Of a stretch of DNA of 28,227 nucleotides, positions 15,136-23,272 are shown piece after piece. The notes below the pieces were generated by a model. It ran no database searches, had not been told where the DNA came from, and saw only the letters and a list, made by a program, of their open reading frames with translations. Position 1 is the first letter of the stretch. Every line of letters begins with the position of its first letter. The position numbers and the translations under genes are program-made. This DNA is from Lachnospira sp. UBA4285 (GTDB lineage: Bacteria > Bacillota > Clostridia > Lachnospirales > Lachnospiraceae): assembly GCA_002394965.1 (NCBI GenBank), contig DGVL01000081.1, positions 1 through 28,227 on the forward strand, given 5' to 3'.

Positions 15136-15157
15136 TCGCAATGTGCACTAAATATGG

Positions 15158-15187
15158 GTGCTAAAAAGCGGCGTTCTGTGGTATATT
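15158..15187 (+). promoter_or_regulatory. Candidate promoter of the AlaX-like gene
   Basis: TG-G-TATATT extended -10 (15179-15187) with a weak GTGCTA -35 (15158-15163), 18-bp spacer. The start point would fall at the palindrome at 15195-15210. Confidence 0.5.
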
Positions 15188-15194
15188 TGTTTAG

Positions 15195-15210
15195 ATTCCA
15201 GTTCTGGAAT
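15195..15210 (+). promoter_or_regulatory. Palindrome in the AlaX leader
   Basis: ATTCCAG-TT-CTGGAAT is a perfect 7-bp inverted repeat with a 2-base centre. It lies between the -10 and the ribosome site, so an operator is possible. Confidence 0.4.
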
Positions 15211-15234
15211 GCAAGGAAGAAAGGATTTTATAGG

Positions 15235-16404
15235 ATGTCTACTATCAAATTATACGATGATCAGCCGTACGGGAAAGAGTTTCAGGCGGAGGTTCTCTCC
15301 TGCGATCCGGTGAAAAAAGACGGCCGTGACGCATTCGCCGTGGTCCTTGACCAGACGCTGTTCTTCCCGGAGGAGGGCGGACAGAGCCCGGACACCGGAA
15401 AGCTCGGCGCGGCGGACGTATTCTACGTGAGCATTGATAAGAACCAGGTGATCACGCACTACACAGACAGGGCGCTGGAGACAGGCAGCCGTGTGAAGGG
15501 CGTCATTGACTGGCCGCAGCGCTTTTCGAACATGCAGAATCACACCGGCGAGCACATTCTCTCCGGACTGATTCATAAATATTACGGTTACAATAATGTA
15601 GGGTTTCATCTCAGCCCGGACATCGTCACGATGGACATGGACGGCGTGATCAGCCCGGAGGGTCTTAAGAAAATCGAGCAGGAAGCCAACCGCGCGGTTT
15701 ACGAGAATGTGGAGGTTATCTGCTCCTATCCGGAGAAGGAAGTGCTGGCGGCGCTCGATTACCGCAGCAAGATTCAGATCGACGGGCCTGTGCGCCTCGT
15801 CGAGGTGAAGGGATATGATCTCTGCGCCTGCTGCGCGCCGCATGTCGCCCGCGCCGGCGAGATCGGCCTAATCAAAATTCTGAAGGCAGAGAATTACAAG
15901 GGCGGCATCCGCCTGACAATCGCCAGCGGAAGCCGGGCGCTCTCGGCGGTACAGGATGTCTGGGACGCAGCCCAGGAGACGGCCAAAGAACTCTCCGTGA
16001 AGCCGGAGGAGATCGCCCCGGCGGTGAAGAAGGTGCAGGATGATGTGTTCGCTCTGAAGGGCAGGCTGGCGGATTTCCAGATTCAGGCGGTTCGCCGCAG
16101 GGCAGAGGAGGTCCCGGAGGGACAGAAGAACGCCTGGTTCTTCGAGGAAGAGCTTGACACGAAGGCACAGAGAGATTTCGTGAATCTGCTGGTCGAAAAG
16201 TGCAGCGGGTACGCCGGCGTCTTTGTGGGCAGTGATGAAGGCGGCTACAAGTACATCATCGGATCATCGGATCAGGACAGCCGCATACCCAATCAGGTGC
16301 TGCGGGAGAGCTTCAAGGCACGCGGCGGCGGAAAGCCGGAGATGGTCCAGGGATCCGTGAGCGCGGCAAAGGCAGACATTCTGACGGCGCTCTCCAGGCA
16401 GTAA
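15235..16404 (+). CDS. Alanyl-tRNA editing protein, AlaX type with DHHA1 domain
   Basis: Trans-editing enzyme that hydrolyses mischarged Ser- or Gly-tRNA(Ala) in the cytoplasm. The ATG at 15235 is used because AAAGGA precedes it by 9 bases; the open frame extends further upstream without a ribosome site. Of 389 residues, the N-terminal part resembles the AlaRS editing domain: TLFFPEEGGQSPDTG (41-55), zinc ligands in HTGEH (His103, His107) and CCAPH (Cys199, His203). The C-terminal part has a coiled region (~275-320) and a DHHA1 domain with ARGGGKPEMVQGS. This is the long AlaX form, with no aminoacylation domain. It is followed by the Na/Pi cotransporter after 18 bases, so both may be co-transcribed. 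Confidence 0.88.
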   Translation: MSTIKLYDDQPYGKEFQAEVLSCDPVKKDGRDAFAVVLDQTLFFPEEGGQSPDTGKLGAADVFYVSIDKNQVITHYTDRALETGSRVKGVIDWPQRFSNMQNHTGEHILSGLIHKYYGYNNVGFHLSPDIVTMDMDGVISPEGLKKIEQEANRAVYENVEVICSYPEKEVLAALDYRSKIQIDGPVRLVEVKGYDLCACCAPHVARAGEIGLIKILKAENYKGGIRLTIASGSRALSAVQDVWDAAQETAKELSVKPEEIAPAVKKVQDDVFALKGRLADFQIQAVRRRAEEVPEGQKNAWFFEEELDTKAQRDFVNLLVEKCSGYAGVFVGSDEGGYKYIIGSSDQDSRIPNQVLRESFKARGGGKPEMVQGSVSAAKADILTALSRQ

Positions 16405-16422
16405 CACTGAGGATAAAATTTT

Positions 16423-18228
16423 ATGTCATTGCTTAATATACTTTCTCTGCTCGGCGCAATCGGACTGTTCCTCTACGGCATGCATATCATGGCGGACGGA
16501 CTGGCGAAAGCTGCCGGAAGCAACCTGACGGCGATACTGGAGAGACTGACAAGTAATCCGCTCAAGGCAGTGCTTCTGGGGGCGGGCGTCACGGCAGTGA
16601 TCCAGTCGTCCGGTGCGACGACCGTCATGGTTGTCGGTTTCGTCAACTCCGGCATCATGAAGCTGGAGCAGGCGGCGTGCATAATCATGGGCGCCAACAT
16701 CGGCACCACGGCCACATCCTGGATCCTGTCGCTGACCGGAATCGAGTCGGACAGTCTGCTGGTGACGCTCCTGAAGCCATCGTCCTTTGCGCCGGTGCTG
16801 GCGCTTGCCGGGACGATCATGATCGTCTTCCTGAACAAAGACTCTCTGCATGAAATCGGCAAGGTCCTTGCCGGGTTTGGTTTTCTTATGATCGGCATGG
16901 ACACGATGTCAGTGGCCCTGGAGCCGCTGAAGGAAGTTCCGCAGTTTGTGAGTCTGATGACGACATTCACCAACCCGTTCATGGGGATGCTTGTCGGGAT
17001 TCTCATCACCACGGCGCTGCAGAGTTCTTCGGCGTCCATCGGCATCCTGCAGGCGCTCTCCGTGACCGGAAGCGTCCCGTACGGAGCGGTTCTTCCTATG
17101 ATAATGGGGCAGAACATCGGGTCCTGCACGACGGCGCTGTTCTCTTCGGTGGGAACCAATAAAAATGCCAGACGGGCCGCATTTGTCCACTTGTATTTCA
17201 ATGTGATCGGAACGGTCGCGTTCATGATCATCTTTTATGCGATCAATGCCCTGCACCCCTTCGCCTTCCTGAATGCCAATGCATCCATGACGGGCATTGC
17301 GGTGATCCACTCGCTCTTCAATCTGATCACGACGGCGGTGCTGCTGCCGAACCGGAAGTTCCTGGTGAAGCTGGCAACGCTCACTGTGCCGGACCACGGT
17401 GATGGCACTGCCGAGCAGGCGACAGACGAGTTCAAGATTCTGGACGCGAGATTCCTGTCACAGCCGGGGCTGGCACTGGAGCACAGCCGGCTTGAGGTGA
17501 ACCGGATGGCGGAGCTCTCCCGAAAGGCTCTGTTCATGAGCCTCGATCTCATCTGGAACTATTCACAGCAGACGGCGCAGGAAATCAGCGACATCGAAAA
17601 CCGCGTGGACACCTACGAAGACAAGGTCGGAACGTATCTGATGAAGATCTCCGCGCGAGACCTTACCGACAGGGAGTCGGAGACGCTCACGATGCTGCTG
17701 CACTCGGTGGGGAATTTCGAGAGGATCTCCGATCACGCCTGCAACATCATGGATTATGCGCGGGAGATGTACGAGAAACGGGTATCCTTCTCGGCGCCGG
17801 CCAGGGCGGAGATGCGCACGATGATCCGCGCGGTGAGCGACATTGTCGACCTGACGTTTGATGCATTCGCCGACGGGGATGTGGAAAAGGCAAGGCGCGT
17901 GGAACCGCTGGAGGAAGTGATCGACGAGCTGAGCGATCAGATCAAGCAGCGGCATGTGCAGCGCCTGACAGAGGGCAGATGCAACATGGGCATGAGCTTT
18001 GTGGTGTCGGACCTGACCTCGAACTTTGAGCGCGTGGCGGACCACTGCTCCAACATCGCGGTCACACTGATCCGCACGAGAAATGACGGATACGACACCC
18101 ACGCCTACTTAAACAGCGTGAAGCGCGCGGACAACGCGGCGTTCCGCAAGGAATTCCTAATACTGGAACAGAAATATGCTCTTCCGGAGGTACGAAATGA
18201 AAGCACAGACAGCAGCGAAGTCGGTTGA
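16423..18228 (+). CDS. Na/Pi cotransporter family protein with PhoU-like domain
   Basis: Membrane protein proposed to move phosphate with sodium. Of 601 residues, the first ~330 carry two Na/Pi repeats: GLFLYGMHIMADGL (14-27), AVIQSSGATTVMVVGF (59-73), GANIGTTATSW (90-100), then LQSSSASIGILQAL (~199) and GQNIGSCTTALFSS. About eight helices are present. The C-terminal part (~350-570) is helical with PhoU-like segments (NFERISDHACNIMDYA and NFERVADHCSNIAV), each with an ER[IV][AS]DHxxNI signature. Ribosome site TGAGGAT. The last 32 bases overlap the asparaginase gene, which suggests coupled translation. The actual substrate is not proven by sequence. Confidence 0.9.
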   Translation: MSLLNILSLLGAIGLFLYGMHIMADGLAKAAGSNLTAILERLTSNPLKAVLLGAGVTAVIQSSGATTVMVVGFVNSGIMKLEQAACIIMGANIGTTATSWILSLTGIESDSLLVTLLKPSSFAPVLALAGTIMIVFLNKDSLHEIGKVLAGFGFLMIGMDTMSVALEPLKEVPQFVSLMTTFTNPFMGMLVGILITTALQSSSASIGILQALSVTGSVPYGAVLPMIMGQNIGSCTTALFSSVGTNKNARRAAFVHLYFNVIGTVAFMIIFYAINALHPFAFLNANASMTGIAVIHSLFNLITTAVLLPNRKFLVKLATLTVPDHGDGTAEQATDEFKILDARFLSQPGLALEHSRLEVNRMAELSRKALFMSLDLIWNYSQQTAQEISDIENRVDTYEDKVGTYLMKISARDLTDRESETLTMLLHSVGNFERISDHACNIMDYAREMYEKRVSFSAPARAEMRTMIRAVSDIVDLTFDAFADGDVEKARRVEPLEEVIDELSDQIKQRHVQRLTEGRCNMGMSFVVSDLTSNFERVADHCSNIAVTLIRTRNDGYDTHAYLNSVKRADNAAFRKEFLILEQKYALPEVRNESTDSSEVG

Positions 18229-19312
18229 CGGCACGAAGCCGGTGAAGGCGGAGAAAGAGGGCTCTGTACAGGAGACGGCTCCTGCCCCCAGAACCACGCC
18301 CGGACACGCCCGGAAGAAAAAAAGCACGAAGATCCTCGTGATCCTGACGGGCGGAACCATCGGGAGCGCCGTTCACGATCACATCATTGACACGGACAAG
18401 ACCACTTCGGCGGCTGTCATCGGGGCGTATAAAAAAGAAACCGGGCGAAATGATGAATTTGAAGTGATTCGTCCCTTTACCGTTCTCAGTGAAAACTTCA
18501 CGCTGCACGAGTGGGAAGTGCTGCTCAAGACACTTCACACAGCCGATCTGAAGAAGTACAAGGGCTGCATCATCACCCACGGATCGGACACGATGTCCTA
18601 TTCGGCGGCGCTGTTCGGCGAGCTGCTCTACGGTCTTCTTCCCTGCCCGGTCGTGTTCATCTCGGCCAATGCCCCGGTGGGCGAGAAAAATTCCAACGCC
18701 GTGACGAACTTCCGCGCGGCGGTCGACTACATCAACTCGCCGGAATCCTTCCCGGGCATCTTCGCTGTCGCGACCAACGACAACAAAGAGTCCCAGCTGT
18801 TCAAGGGCGAGGAGCTCATGGAGGCGGACGGCGTGAAGGGCAACTTCACGGCTTTCGGCGGCGAGTCCTTCGGGACCATCCGGGACGGCGTATTTGTGCG
18901 CAACCCGAAGCATCAGGACCACTGCCTGCCGATCATTCCGGACTACATGCGGGCCGCGTTCTTTGAGCATGACCTGACCTTTGACGGCGAAGTCATGATG
19001 ATCCGCCCATATGTGGGGCTGAATTATCACAATTTCGCGCTCACACGCAGCACGAAGGCGGTGGTCATCTACACCTATCACAGCGGTACCTTCTGCACAA
19101 AGGGAGACGGAACGGCTCTGCAGTTCTTCGCGCGCATGTGCGGCAAAGCCGGGGTTCCGGTGTATCTCGCCGGCGGCCCGGATGCCAAGACGGCCCGCTA
19201 CGCATCGGAGACAGCGGCCGACGGGCTTCCGGTGACCGTGCTCTCGGACTTCTCGCCGGAGGCTGCCTACGCGGCTGTCATTCTCCGCGAGACCGCGCGC
19301 ATCGAGTACTGA
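18197..19312 (+). CDS. L-asparaginase (type I/II fold)
   Basis: Hydrolyses asparagine to aspartate and ammonia. The ATG at 18197 follows GGAGG by six bases and overlaps the upstream gene. Of 371 residues, the first ~45 are a Lys/Pro/Thr-rich extension without a signal peptide, so the enzyme is probably cytoplasmic. The core begins KILVILTGGTIGS, with nucleophile Thr54. The second catalytic motif reads ITHGSDTMSYSAAL (127-140); most family members have THGTDT, so Ser130 replaces the usual catalytic Thr while Asp131 is kept. Later segments include VFISANAPVGEKNSNAVTNF and YTYHSGTFCTKGDG. It closes the alaX-like/Na-Pi/asparaginase run before a terminator. Confidence 0.88.
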   Translation: MKAQTAAKSVDGTKPVKAEKEGSVQETAPAPRTTPGHARKKKSTKILVILTGGTIGSAVHDHIIDTDKTTSAAVIGAYKKETGRNDEFEVIRPFTVLSENFTLHEWEVLLKTLHTADLKKYKGCIITHGSDTMSYSAALFGELLYGLLPCPVVFISANAPVGEKNSNAVTNFRAAVDYINSPESFPGIFAVATNDNKESQLFKGEELMEADGVKGNFTAFGGESFGTIRDGVFVRNPKHQDHCLPIIPDYMRAAFFEHDLTFDGEVMMIRPYVGLNYHNFALTRSTKAVVIYTYHSGTFCTKGDGTALQFFARMCGKAGVPVYLAGGPDAKTARYASETAADGLPVTVLSDFSPEAAYAAVILRETARIEY

Positions 19313-19335
19313 GATCCGGCCGGGACGAATCAATA

Positions 19336-19371
19336 AAAGGGGGAGCACGGAATATTCCGCGCTCCCCCTTT
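19336..19371. terminator. Bidirectional terminator between asparaginase and lipoprotein genes
   Basis: AAAGGGGGAGC (19336-19346) pairs with GCTCCCCCTTT (19361-19371), and the loop contains the palindrome CGGAATATTCCG. On the minus strand TTTTATTG follows; on plus the tail is weaker. Confidence 0.88.
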
Positions 19372-19429
19372 GCTGTATAAGTGCGCCGCCGCAGGGCAAG
19401 CGGCTTTTGCCCGTGATCAGGCAGACACG

Positions 19430-19786
19430 TTATGACTCTCTGTGAAAGGTGGTCGAGGCGCCCTCGCCGGTCAGGATCAGGTTGCCTTTTTTTACTTCGT
19501 AGACCAGTTTGATCTCCGTGTTCTGGCCGGTGACGGCTGCCTTGATCCAGATGACCTGATTGTCTGTGTCGTTCTTGTACTGCAGGCTGACGGTGTCGTC
19601 CCCGTCAGTACAGCTCCCGGTCCCGTCCTCGTTAAATGTGTAGGAGATGGGCGTTCCGTCTGCGTCCGTGCCGTTCCAGGTGCCAGTGATGGATGGCGCG
19701 TCATAGCAGCCGGTCATGAGGACACAGGCTGAGACGAGTGCTGCGGCGGCAATGGATTTTTTGAGACGGACGGTGATCCTCTTCAT
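19430..19786 (-). CDS. Small lipoprotein with lipocalin-like domain
   Basis: A 118-residue predicted lipoprotein. The start at 19786 is preferred because AAAGGAG lies seven bases upstream and the N-terminus then reads as a signal peptide: a basic MKRITVRLKKS, a hydrophobic core and lipobox LMTGC. The mature part (SITGTWNG, ISYTFNEDGTGSCTDGDD, IKLVYEVKKGNLILTGEG) has the 'WxG...TFNEDGTG' strand pattern of small lipocalin-like domains common in clostridial lipoproteins. Function unknown. Monocistronic, with a good promoter. Confidence 0.82.
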   Translation of the reverse strand: MKRITVRLKKSIAAAALVSACVLMTGCYDAPSITGTWNGTDADGTPISYTFNEDGTGSCTDGDDTVSLQYKNDTDNQVIWIKAAVTGQNTEIKLVYEVKKGNLILTGEGASTTFHRES

Positions 19787-19826
19787 GGAGACGCTCCTTT
19801 GAAAAGACAAAAAATAATACGGCTCC

Positions 19827-19855
19827 ATAATACAGAATCTGTCAGGGGAATTCAA
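19827..19855 (-). promoter_or_regulatory. Promoter of the lipoprotein gene
   Basis: Minus strand: TTGAAT (19855-19850), 17-bp spacer, TATTAT (19832-19827). Confidence 0.75.
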
Positions 19856-19898
19856 TCGGTCTGCTCTTTCATGGGGAAATTTTCCGGGGCGCGGGCGG

Positions 19899-19927
19899 TT
19901 GCAAGACTTGAATTATATTGTTAAGAT
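19899..19927 (+). promoter_or_regulatory. Promoter of the DUF3592-like/RelA-like operon
   Basis: TTGCAA (19899-19904), 17-bp spacer, TAAGAT (19922-19927). The transcript would begin at about 19934, directly before the hairpin at 19937-19957. Confidence 0.6.
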
Positions 19928-19936
19928 GAGTAAAGA

Positions 19937-19966
19937 CCGCAGGTACGGATCCTGCGGCAGAGTTTT
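19937..19966 (+). promoter_or_regulatory. Leader hairpin followed by T-run
   Basis: CCGCAGG (19937-19943) pairs with CCTGCGG (19951-19957). After CAGAG a TTTTT run follows, then the ribosome site. It resembles a weak intrinsic terminator at the very start of the transcript, so attenuation is possible. Confidence 0.4.
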
Positions 19967-19980
19967 TGGGAGCATACAAA

Positions 19981-20382
19981 ATGGATTCAAATACCGGTTC
20001 GATGCTGGGAATGCTCTTTATTCCGGCAGTCATCATGATCATACTCGGCCTGCTGATGTACCGCAGTGCAAAGAAAAAGGCGGCTTCCTGTGAGAAGGAA
20101 GCGAACGGAGAGGTGGACGGCTACAAGACAAAGAACGGAATGCTCACGCCCATCGTGCGCTTTTCGGTTGCCGGCAGCCGTTTTTACGCGGAACTGCGGG
20201 ATGCAGCTGCTACCAGGACCGACTATCCGCTGAACAAGCCGGTCGTCGTGCACTACAATCCGAAGAAACCGCAGACTAACTACGCGGGCGACACGGCATA
20301 CGTGTCCTCCGCCGGGCTTATTCTGGCCGCCGCAGGCGGCGCGTTCGCACTCATCGCCGTCGTGATGCTGCTGACGATCTGA
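19981..20382 (+). CDS. DUF3592-like small membrane protein
   Basis: A 133-residue protein; the ATG at 19981 follows GGGAG and is preferred to the TTG at 19966. Two membrane helices bracket an extracytoplasmic or cytoplasmic middle: MLGMLFIPAVIMIILGLLMY (~8-27) and AGLILAAAGGAFALIAVVML (near the end). The middle contains VDGYKTKNGMLTPIVRFSVA, FYAELRD and VVVHYNPKKPQTNY, the pattern of DUF3592 proteins (helix, small beta domain with YNPxxP, helix). Function unknown. First gene of a plus-strand run; the RelA-like gene starts 18 bases after its stop. Confidence 0.75.
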   Translation: MDSNTGSMLGMLFIPAVIMIILGLLMYRSAKKKAASCEKEANGEVDGYKTKNGMLTPIVRFSVAGSRFYAELRDAAATRTDYPLNKPVVVHYNPKKPQTNYAGDTAYVSSAGLILAAAGGAFALIAVVMLLTI

Positions 20383-20400
20383 ATATGAAAGCCGACCGCA

Positions 20401-22266
20401 ATGACCCTTGAAGAAGAAGAGGCTCTTTTCACAAGAGAGAATGTAGAAAAAATCCATGTCCCCGACATCGTCGTCGAGGATCTGGTTGATATTATTGAAG
20501 AAAAACTGAAGAAAAGCGGCATGTACTTCCGCATCGCGCACCGCGTCAAAGCCGTGGACTCCATGGTGGACAAGATGCGCATGAAACAGTACGGCGTGGA
20601 CGGCTCGGAGAATGAGCACCGCAAGCTGCAGGACCTTGTGGGCCTGCGGATTATTCTGTACTATTCCGATGACATGCGCATCTGCATGAATCTTCTCGAC
20701 ACGCTTTTTTCCGAACCCGGCGAGTGGGAGACATCCGAGAACAACGACTATGAATTCCGCGCCATGAAGATCAACGGCGTGTTCCGCATGCCTTCCTACC
20801 TGTGGAAGAGCATCGAGAATCCCGTGCTGCAGGACTACATCGACGACACATTCGAGATCCAGGTGCGCACCAACGCATTTGAGGGGTGGCACGAGATCGA
20901 GCACGACATGCGGTACAAGGGAACGGCATTCGTGGGTGAGGATTCCGAGGGACTTGCCCGCAAGATGAATTCAATCCTGGCTACCTTTGAACTGTGCGAC
21001 GACACGATCGTGAGCGTGATGGAGGATCTGGGCCACAGGCACTACAAGAACGGGCACTGGGACAACATGCTTCGCTGTCACTACCGCCTGACCTTCACGT
21101 CGGACAGGCTTTCGCCCGAGATTGCGCAGTGTTTCGCGCAGGATCAGGACCTGGCCAAGATCTTCTATAAGTTTCCGCGCTTTCCGGCCATCCGGGAGCT
21201 GTGGAATGACATGTCGCCTGATACTTCACCGCTGACGCTGGACAGGATCGTCGAAGTGGTCAACGACATTGGCCCGAGGAACGAGAACCTGTACCGCGCG
21301 ATTGAGGCGGTCAGGGGCCGGCAGACCAGGCCTGCCGTCGTCAGACGCCACAAGTTCGAGCCTTTCAGGCCGCTGGGGCGTTACAAGGTGTTTCAGGCAC
21401 AGGCGTATCTCAACACGGCCAACATCCCGCCGCAGGATGCCTTCCGCAAAGCCTGTGACTTCATCTATTCGTGGGTTCACTCGCGCTTCGGCGAGGTCTT
21501 TCCGGATCTTCCGGAGGAAACCGGCTGTTTTTACGGAATGCGGCCGGGATACCAGGTGGAGGTGACTTATCGCCCGCAGACATACTCCTTTCAGGAGATC
21601 ACGACGCATCTGGATACGCGCATCCCGAACCGGACCTGGATTTCCACGGCGTCCATCACCCGCGGGTCGGACGGAAGGCTCCTCTTTCGGGTGAACAACG
21701 AATATGCGGAGCCGGAGGAGAATTACCGGGACCCGGAGAATATTCTGTTCTCGAGGCCTAATTTTTATGGAGAGATCGCAGATAACATCGGGCTCATCGA
21801 CGGAGAGCGCATGCGGGAGAGCGTGCGGCGGGTCGGACGGGAATCGGCCGGCGACTTCCTGAGCCTTCTTGCGGATCCGCACCGCACCTTTCCGGTGGTC
21901 GTTTTTATCGCGAAAGACGGGGCGTGGGCGGACGAGTTCGACATGGACTATTTCGCGTATCTGGTTGGCTACTACACGCACGTGAAGCAGATCACCGACG
22001 AGGAGACAGCCGGCGCCTTTGCAAAGCGCTACGACCTGGATCCCGGCCGGTATCAGGATTCCATCACGATCATCTTCCCGGACGGCCGGTATCAGACAAG
22101 TTACAAGGAGGATATCCAGAACGCCTCCTTTGAAGTCATCAAGGTGGATCGCCGCAAGTACTGGAATGAAAAGGGATGCCGGGCGTTCCGCCGCCAGCTG
22201 ATCGCGACGATCCGCGAGGAGAATATCCGCGGCGTGGCGCCGGATGAGATGGGAAAGAGAATTTGA
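20401..22266 (+). CDS. RelA/SpoT-like domain protein with degenerate active site and large C-terminal region
   Basis: A 621-residue soluble protein. Residues ~20-175 match the (p)ppGpp synthetase fold: RIAHRVKAVDSMVDKM (44-59), QDLVGLRIILYYSDD (77-91, with the metal-type Asp78), FEIQVRTNAFEGWHEIEHDM (151-170) and RYKG. The step that is normally NGYxSLH reads KINGVFRMPSYLW (123-135), so the Tyr and His of the substrate-stacking motif are absent. Alarmone synthesis is therefore doubtful. The remaining ~440 residues show no family I can name. They contain a globular segment (~315-420) and a C-terminal part with alternating strands (TFPVVVFIAKDGAW, YLVGYYTHVKQI, DSITIIFPDGRY). The start has only a weak ribosome site, so coupling to the upstream gene is likely. 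Role unknown. Confidence 0.75.
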   Translation: MTLEEEEALFTRENVEKIHVPDIVVEDLVDIIEEKLKKSGMYFRIAHRVKAVDSMVDKMRMKQYGVDGSENEHRKLQDLVGLRIILYYSDDMRICMNLLDTLFSEPGEWETSENNDYEFRAMKINGVFRMPSYLWKSIENPVLQDYIDDTFEIQVRTNAFEGWHEIEHDMRYKGTAFVGEDSEGLARKMNSILATFELCDDTIVSVMEDLGHRHYKNGHWDNMLRCHYRLTFTSDRLSPEIAQCFAQDQDLAKIFYKFPRFPAIRELWNDMSPDTSPLTLDRIVEVVNDIGPRNENLYRAIEAVRGRQTRPAVVRRHKFEPFRPLGRYKVFQAQAYLNTANIPPQDAFRKACDFIYSWVHSRFGEVFPDLPEETGCFYGMRPGYQVEVTYRPQTYSFQEITTHLDTRIPNRTWISTASITRGSDGRLLFRVNNEYAEPEENYRDPENILFSRPNFYGEIADNIGLIDGERMRESVRRVGRESAGDFLSLLADPHRTFPVVVFIAKDGAWADEFDMDYFAYLVGYYTHVKQITDEETAGAFAKRYDLDPGRYQDSITIIFPDGRYQTSYKEDIQNASFEVIKVDRRKYWNEKGCRAFRRQLIATIREENIRGVAPDEMGKRI

Positions 22267-22282
22267 GGAGTACGGTACAACA

Positions 22283-23248
22283 ATGGAACAGTTTCTGAGC
22301 GATAAAAAACTGCTGAATCAGGTGGACGAACTTCTGAACAATGGCGAGGCAACATTTTCCGTGAAGGACGGGAGCCTCATGATTCCGTACATCATGAATG
22401 ACGCGGTGGAGAGCGTGATTGTTCTCCACGAGTGCACGCTGACGGGCGATCTCATGGGAAGCGCGCCGGCGGGGACGAAGGCTGAGACGGCTGTCGACGG
22501 GCAGCGGCGCGGGCTGATCCTGCACTACCCGGACGGGCACGTGTGCACGGCGTGGTTCTCGATCGCCGCGCGGGCGACGGAGGGCTACGACTATTCGCGG
22601 ATCGCGCATGTCTGGCGCGGCGGTCTTGAGCACTGGCGGCGCGTCACGAACGCGCTCGGCGTCATCGCGGACAAGGGGTACTATCTGGGCGGCCTGGCGT
22701 GCAGTCAGAAGGAGGCAGATCTGATGGCGCTGGTGACCTTCGGGCCGCTGATGGATATCTCGCCGATTCAGGACAGCATGCAGGATTACTACAGAGAAGC
22801 CCCGGAGGGCGCTGAGGCGATGGCAGTCCTGGCAGAGGAGGCGGGCTGCCCGTTCTTCGCGAAGGAAGTGAGGAAATACGCCAGGAAACCGGGGACGCTT
22901 CGCCGGAAATTCCTGTCGTGGCGGATGCCGAAGCAGGAGAAGATCCTGGAGCTTCTGGAGAAAAAAATAGCGGACGCCGGCGGGGAGTATCCGGTCCGCA
23001 CGTATGAAGAGACTGCTCAGCAGGATGTGGATGCCAGACGTCAGGAAGTGGCGGACAAGCTTCTTGAAAAAGGCTTTTCCGGCACGTATCCTGTTTTTAA
23101 CAAAGGTGATATTGAGATAACGGCGTATGAGGAGCAGCCCTTTGCCATGCTGCCGGATGACACGCTGGATTTCCGGATTTTCCTGTTTGAGAAGGACAGG
23201 AGCGGCAGGAAGTGCAGGCGCAGCGTGATGGATATTGAGCTGCTGTGA
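22283..23248 (+). CDS. Conserved-looking hypothetical protein, possibly DUF3878-like
   Basis: A 321-residue soluble protein with no recognised motif. The ATG at 22283 is preferred because GAGGAG (22265-22270) lies 12 bases before it; an in-frame ATG at 22244 would overlap the upstream gene and lacks a site. Visible features: GSLMIPYIMNDAVESVIVLH near the N-terminus, an aromatic-rich core (YDYSRIAHVWRGGLEHWRRV, GVIADKGYYLGG), FGPLMDISPIQDSMQDYY, basic helices around 210-250, and a C-terminal block EKGFSGTYPVFNKGDIEITA. The spacing of these blocks reminds me of DUF3878 proteins of Clostridia, but that is from memory and weak. It lies in the same run as the RelA-like and EIIA genes. Confidence 0.7.
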   Translation: MEQFLSDKKLLNQVDELLNNGEATFSVKDGSLMIPYIMNDAVESVIVLHECTLTGDLMGSAPAGTKAETAVDGQRRGLILHYPDGHVCTAWFSIAARATEGYDYSRIAHVWRGGLEHWRRVTNALGVIADKGYYLGGLACSQKEADLMALVTFGPLMDISPIQDSMQDYYREAPEGAEAMAVLAEEAGCPFFAKEVRKYARKPGTLRRKFLSWRMPKQEKILELLEKKIADAGGEYPVRTYEETAQQDVDARRQEVADKLLEKGFSGTYPVFNKGDIEITAYEEQPFAMLPDDTLDFRIFLFEKDRSGRKCRRSVMDIELL

Positions 23249-23272
23249 GGATTCTGTGAGGAAGGATGGCCT

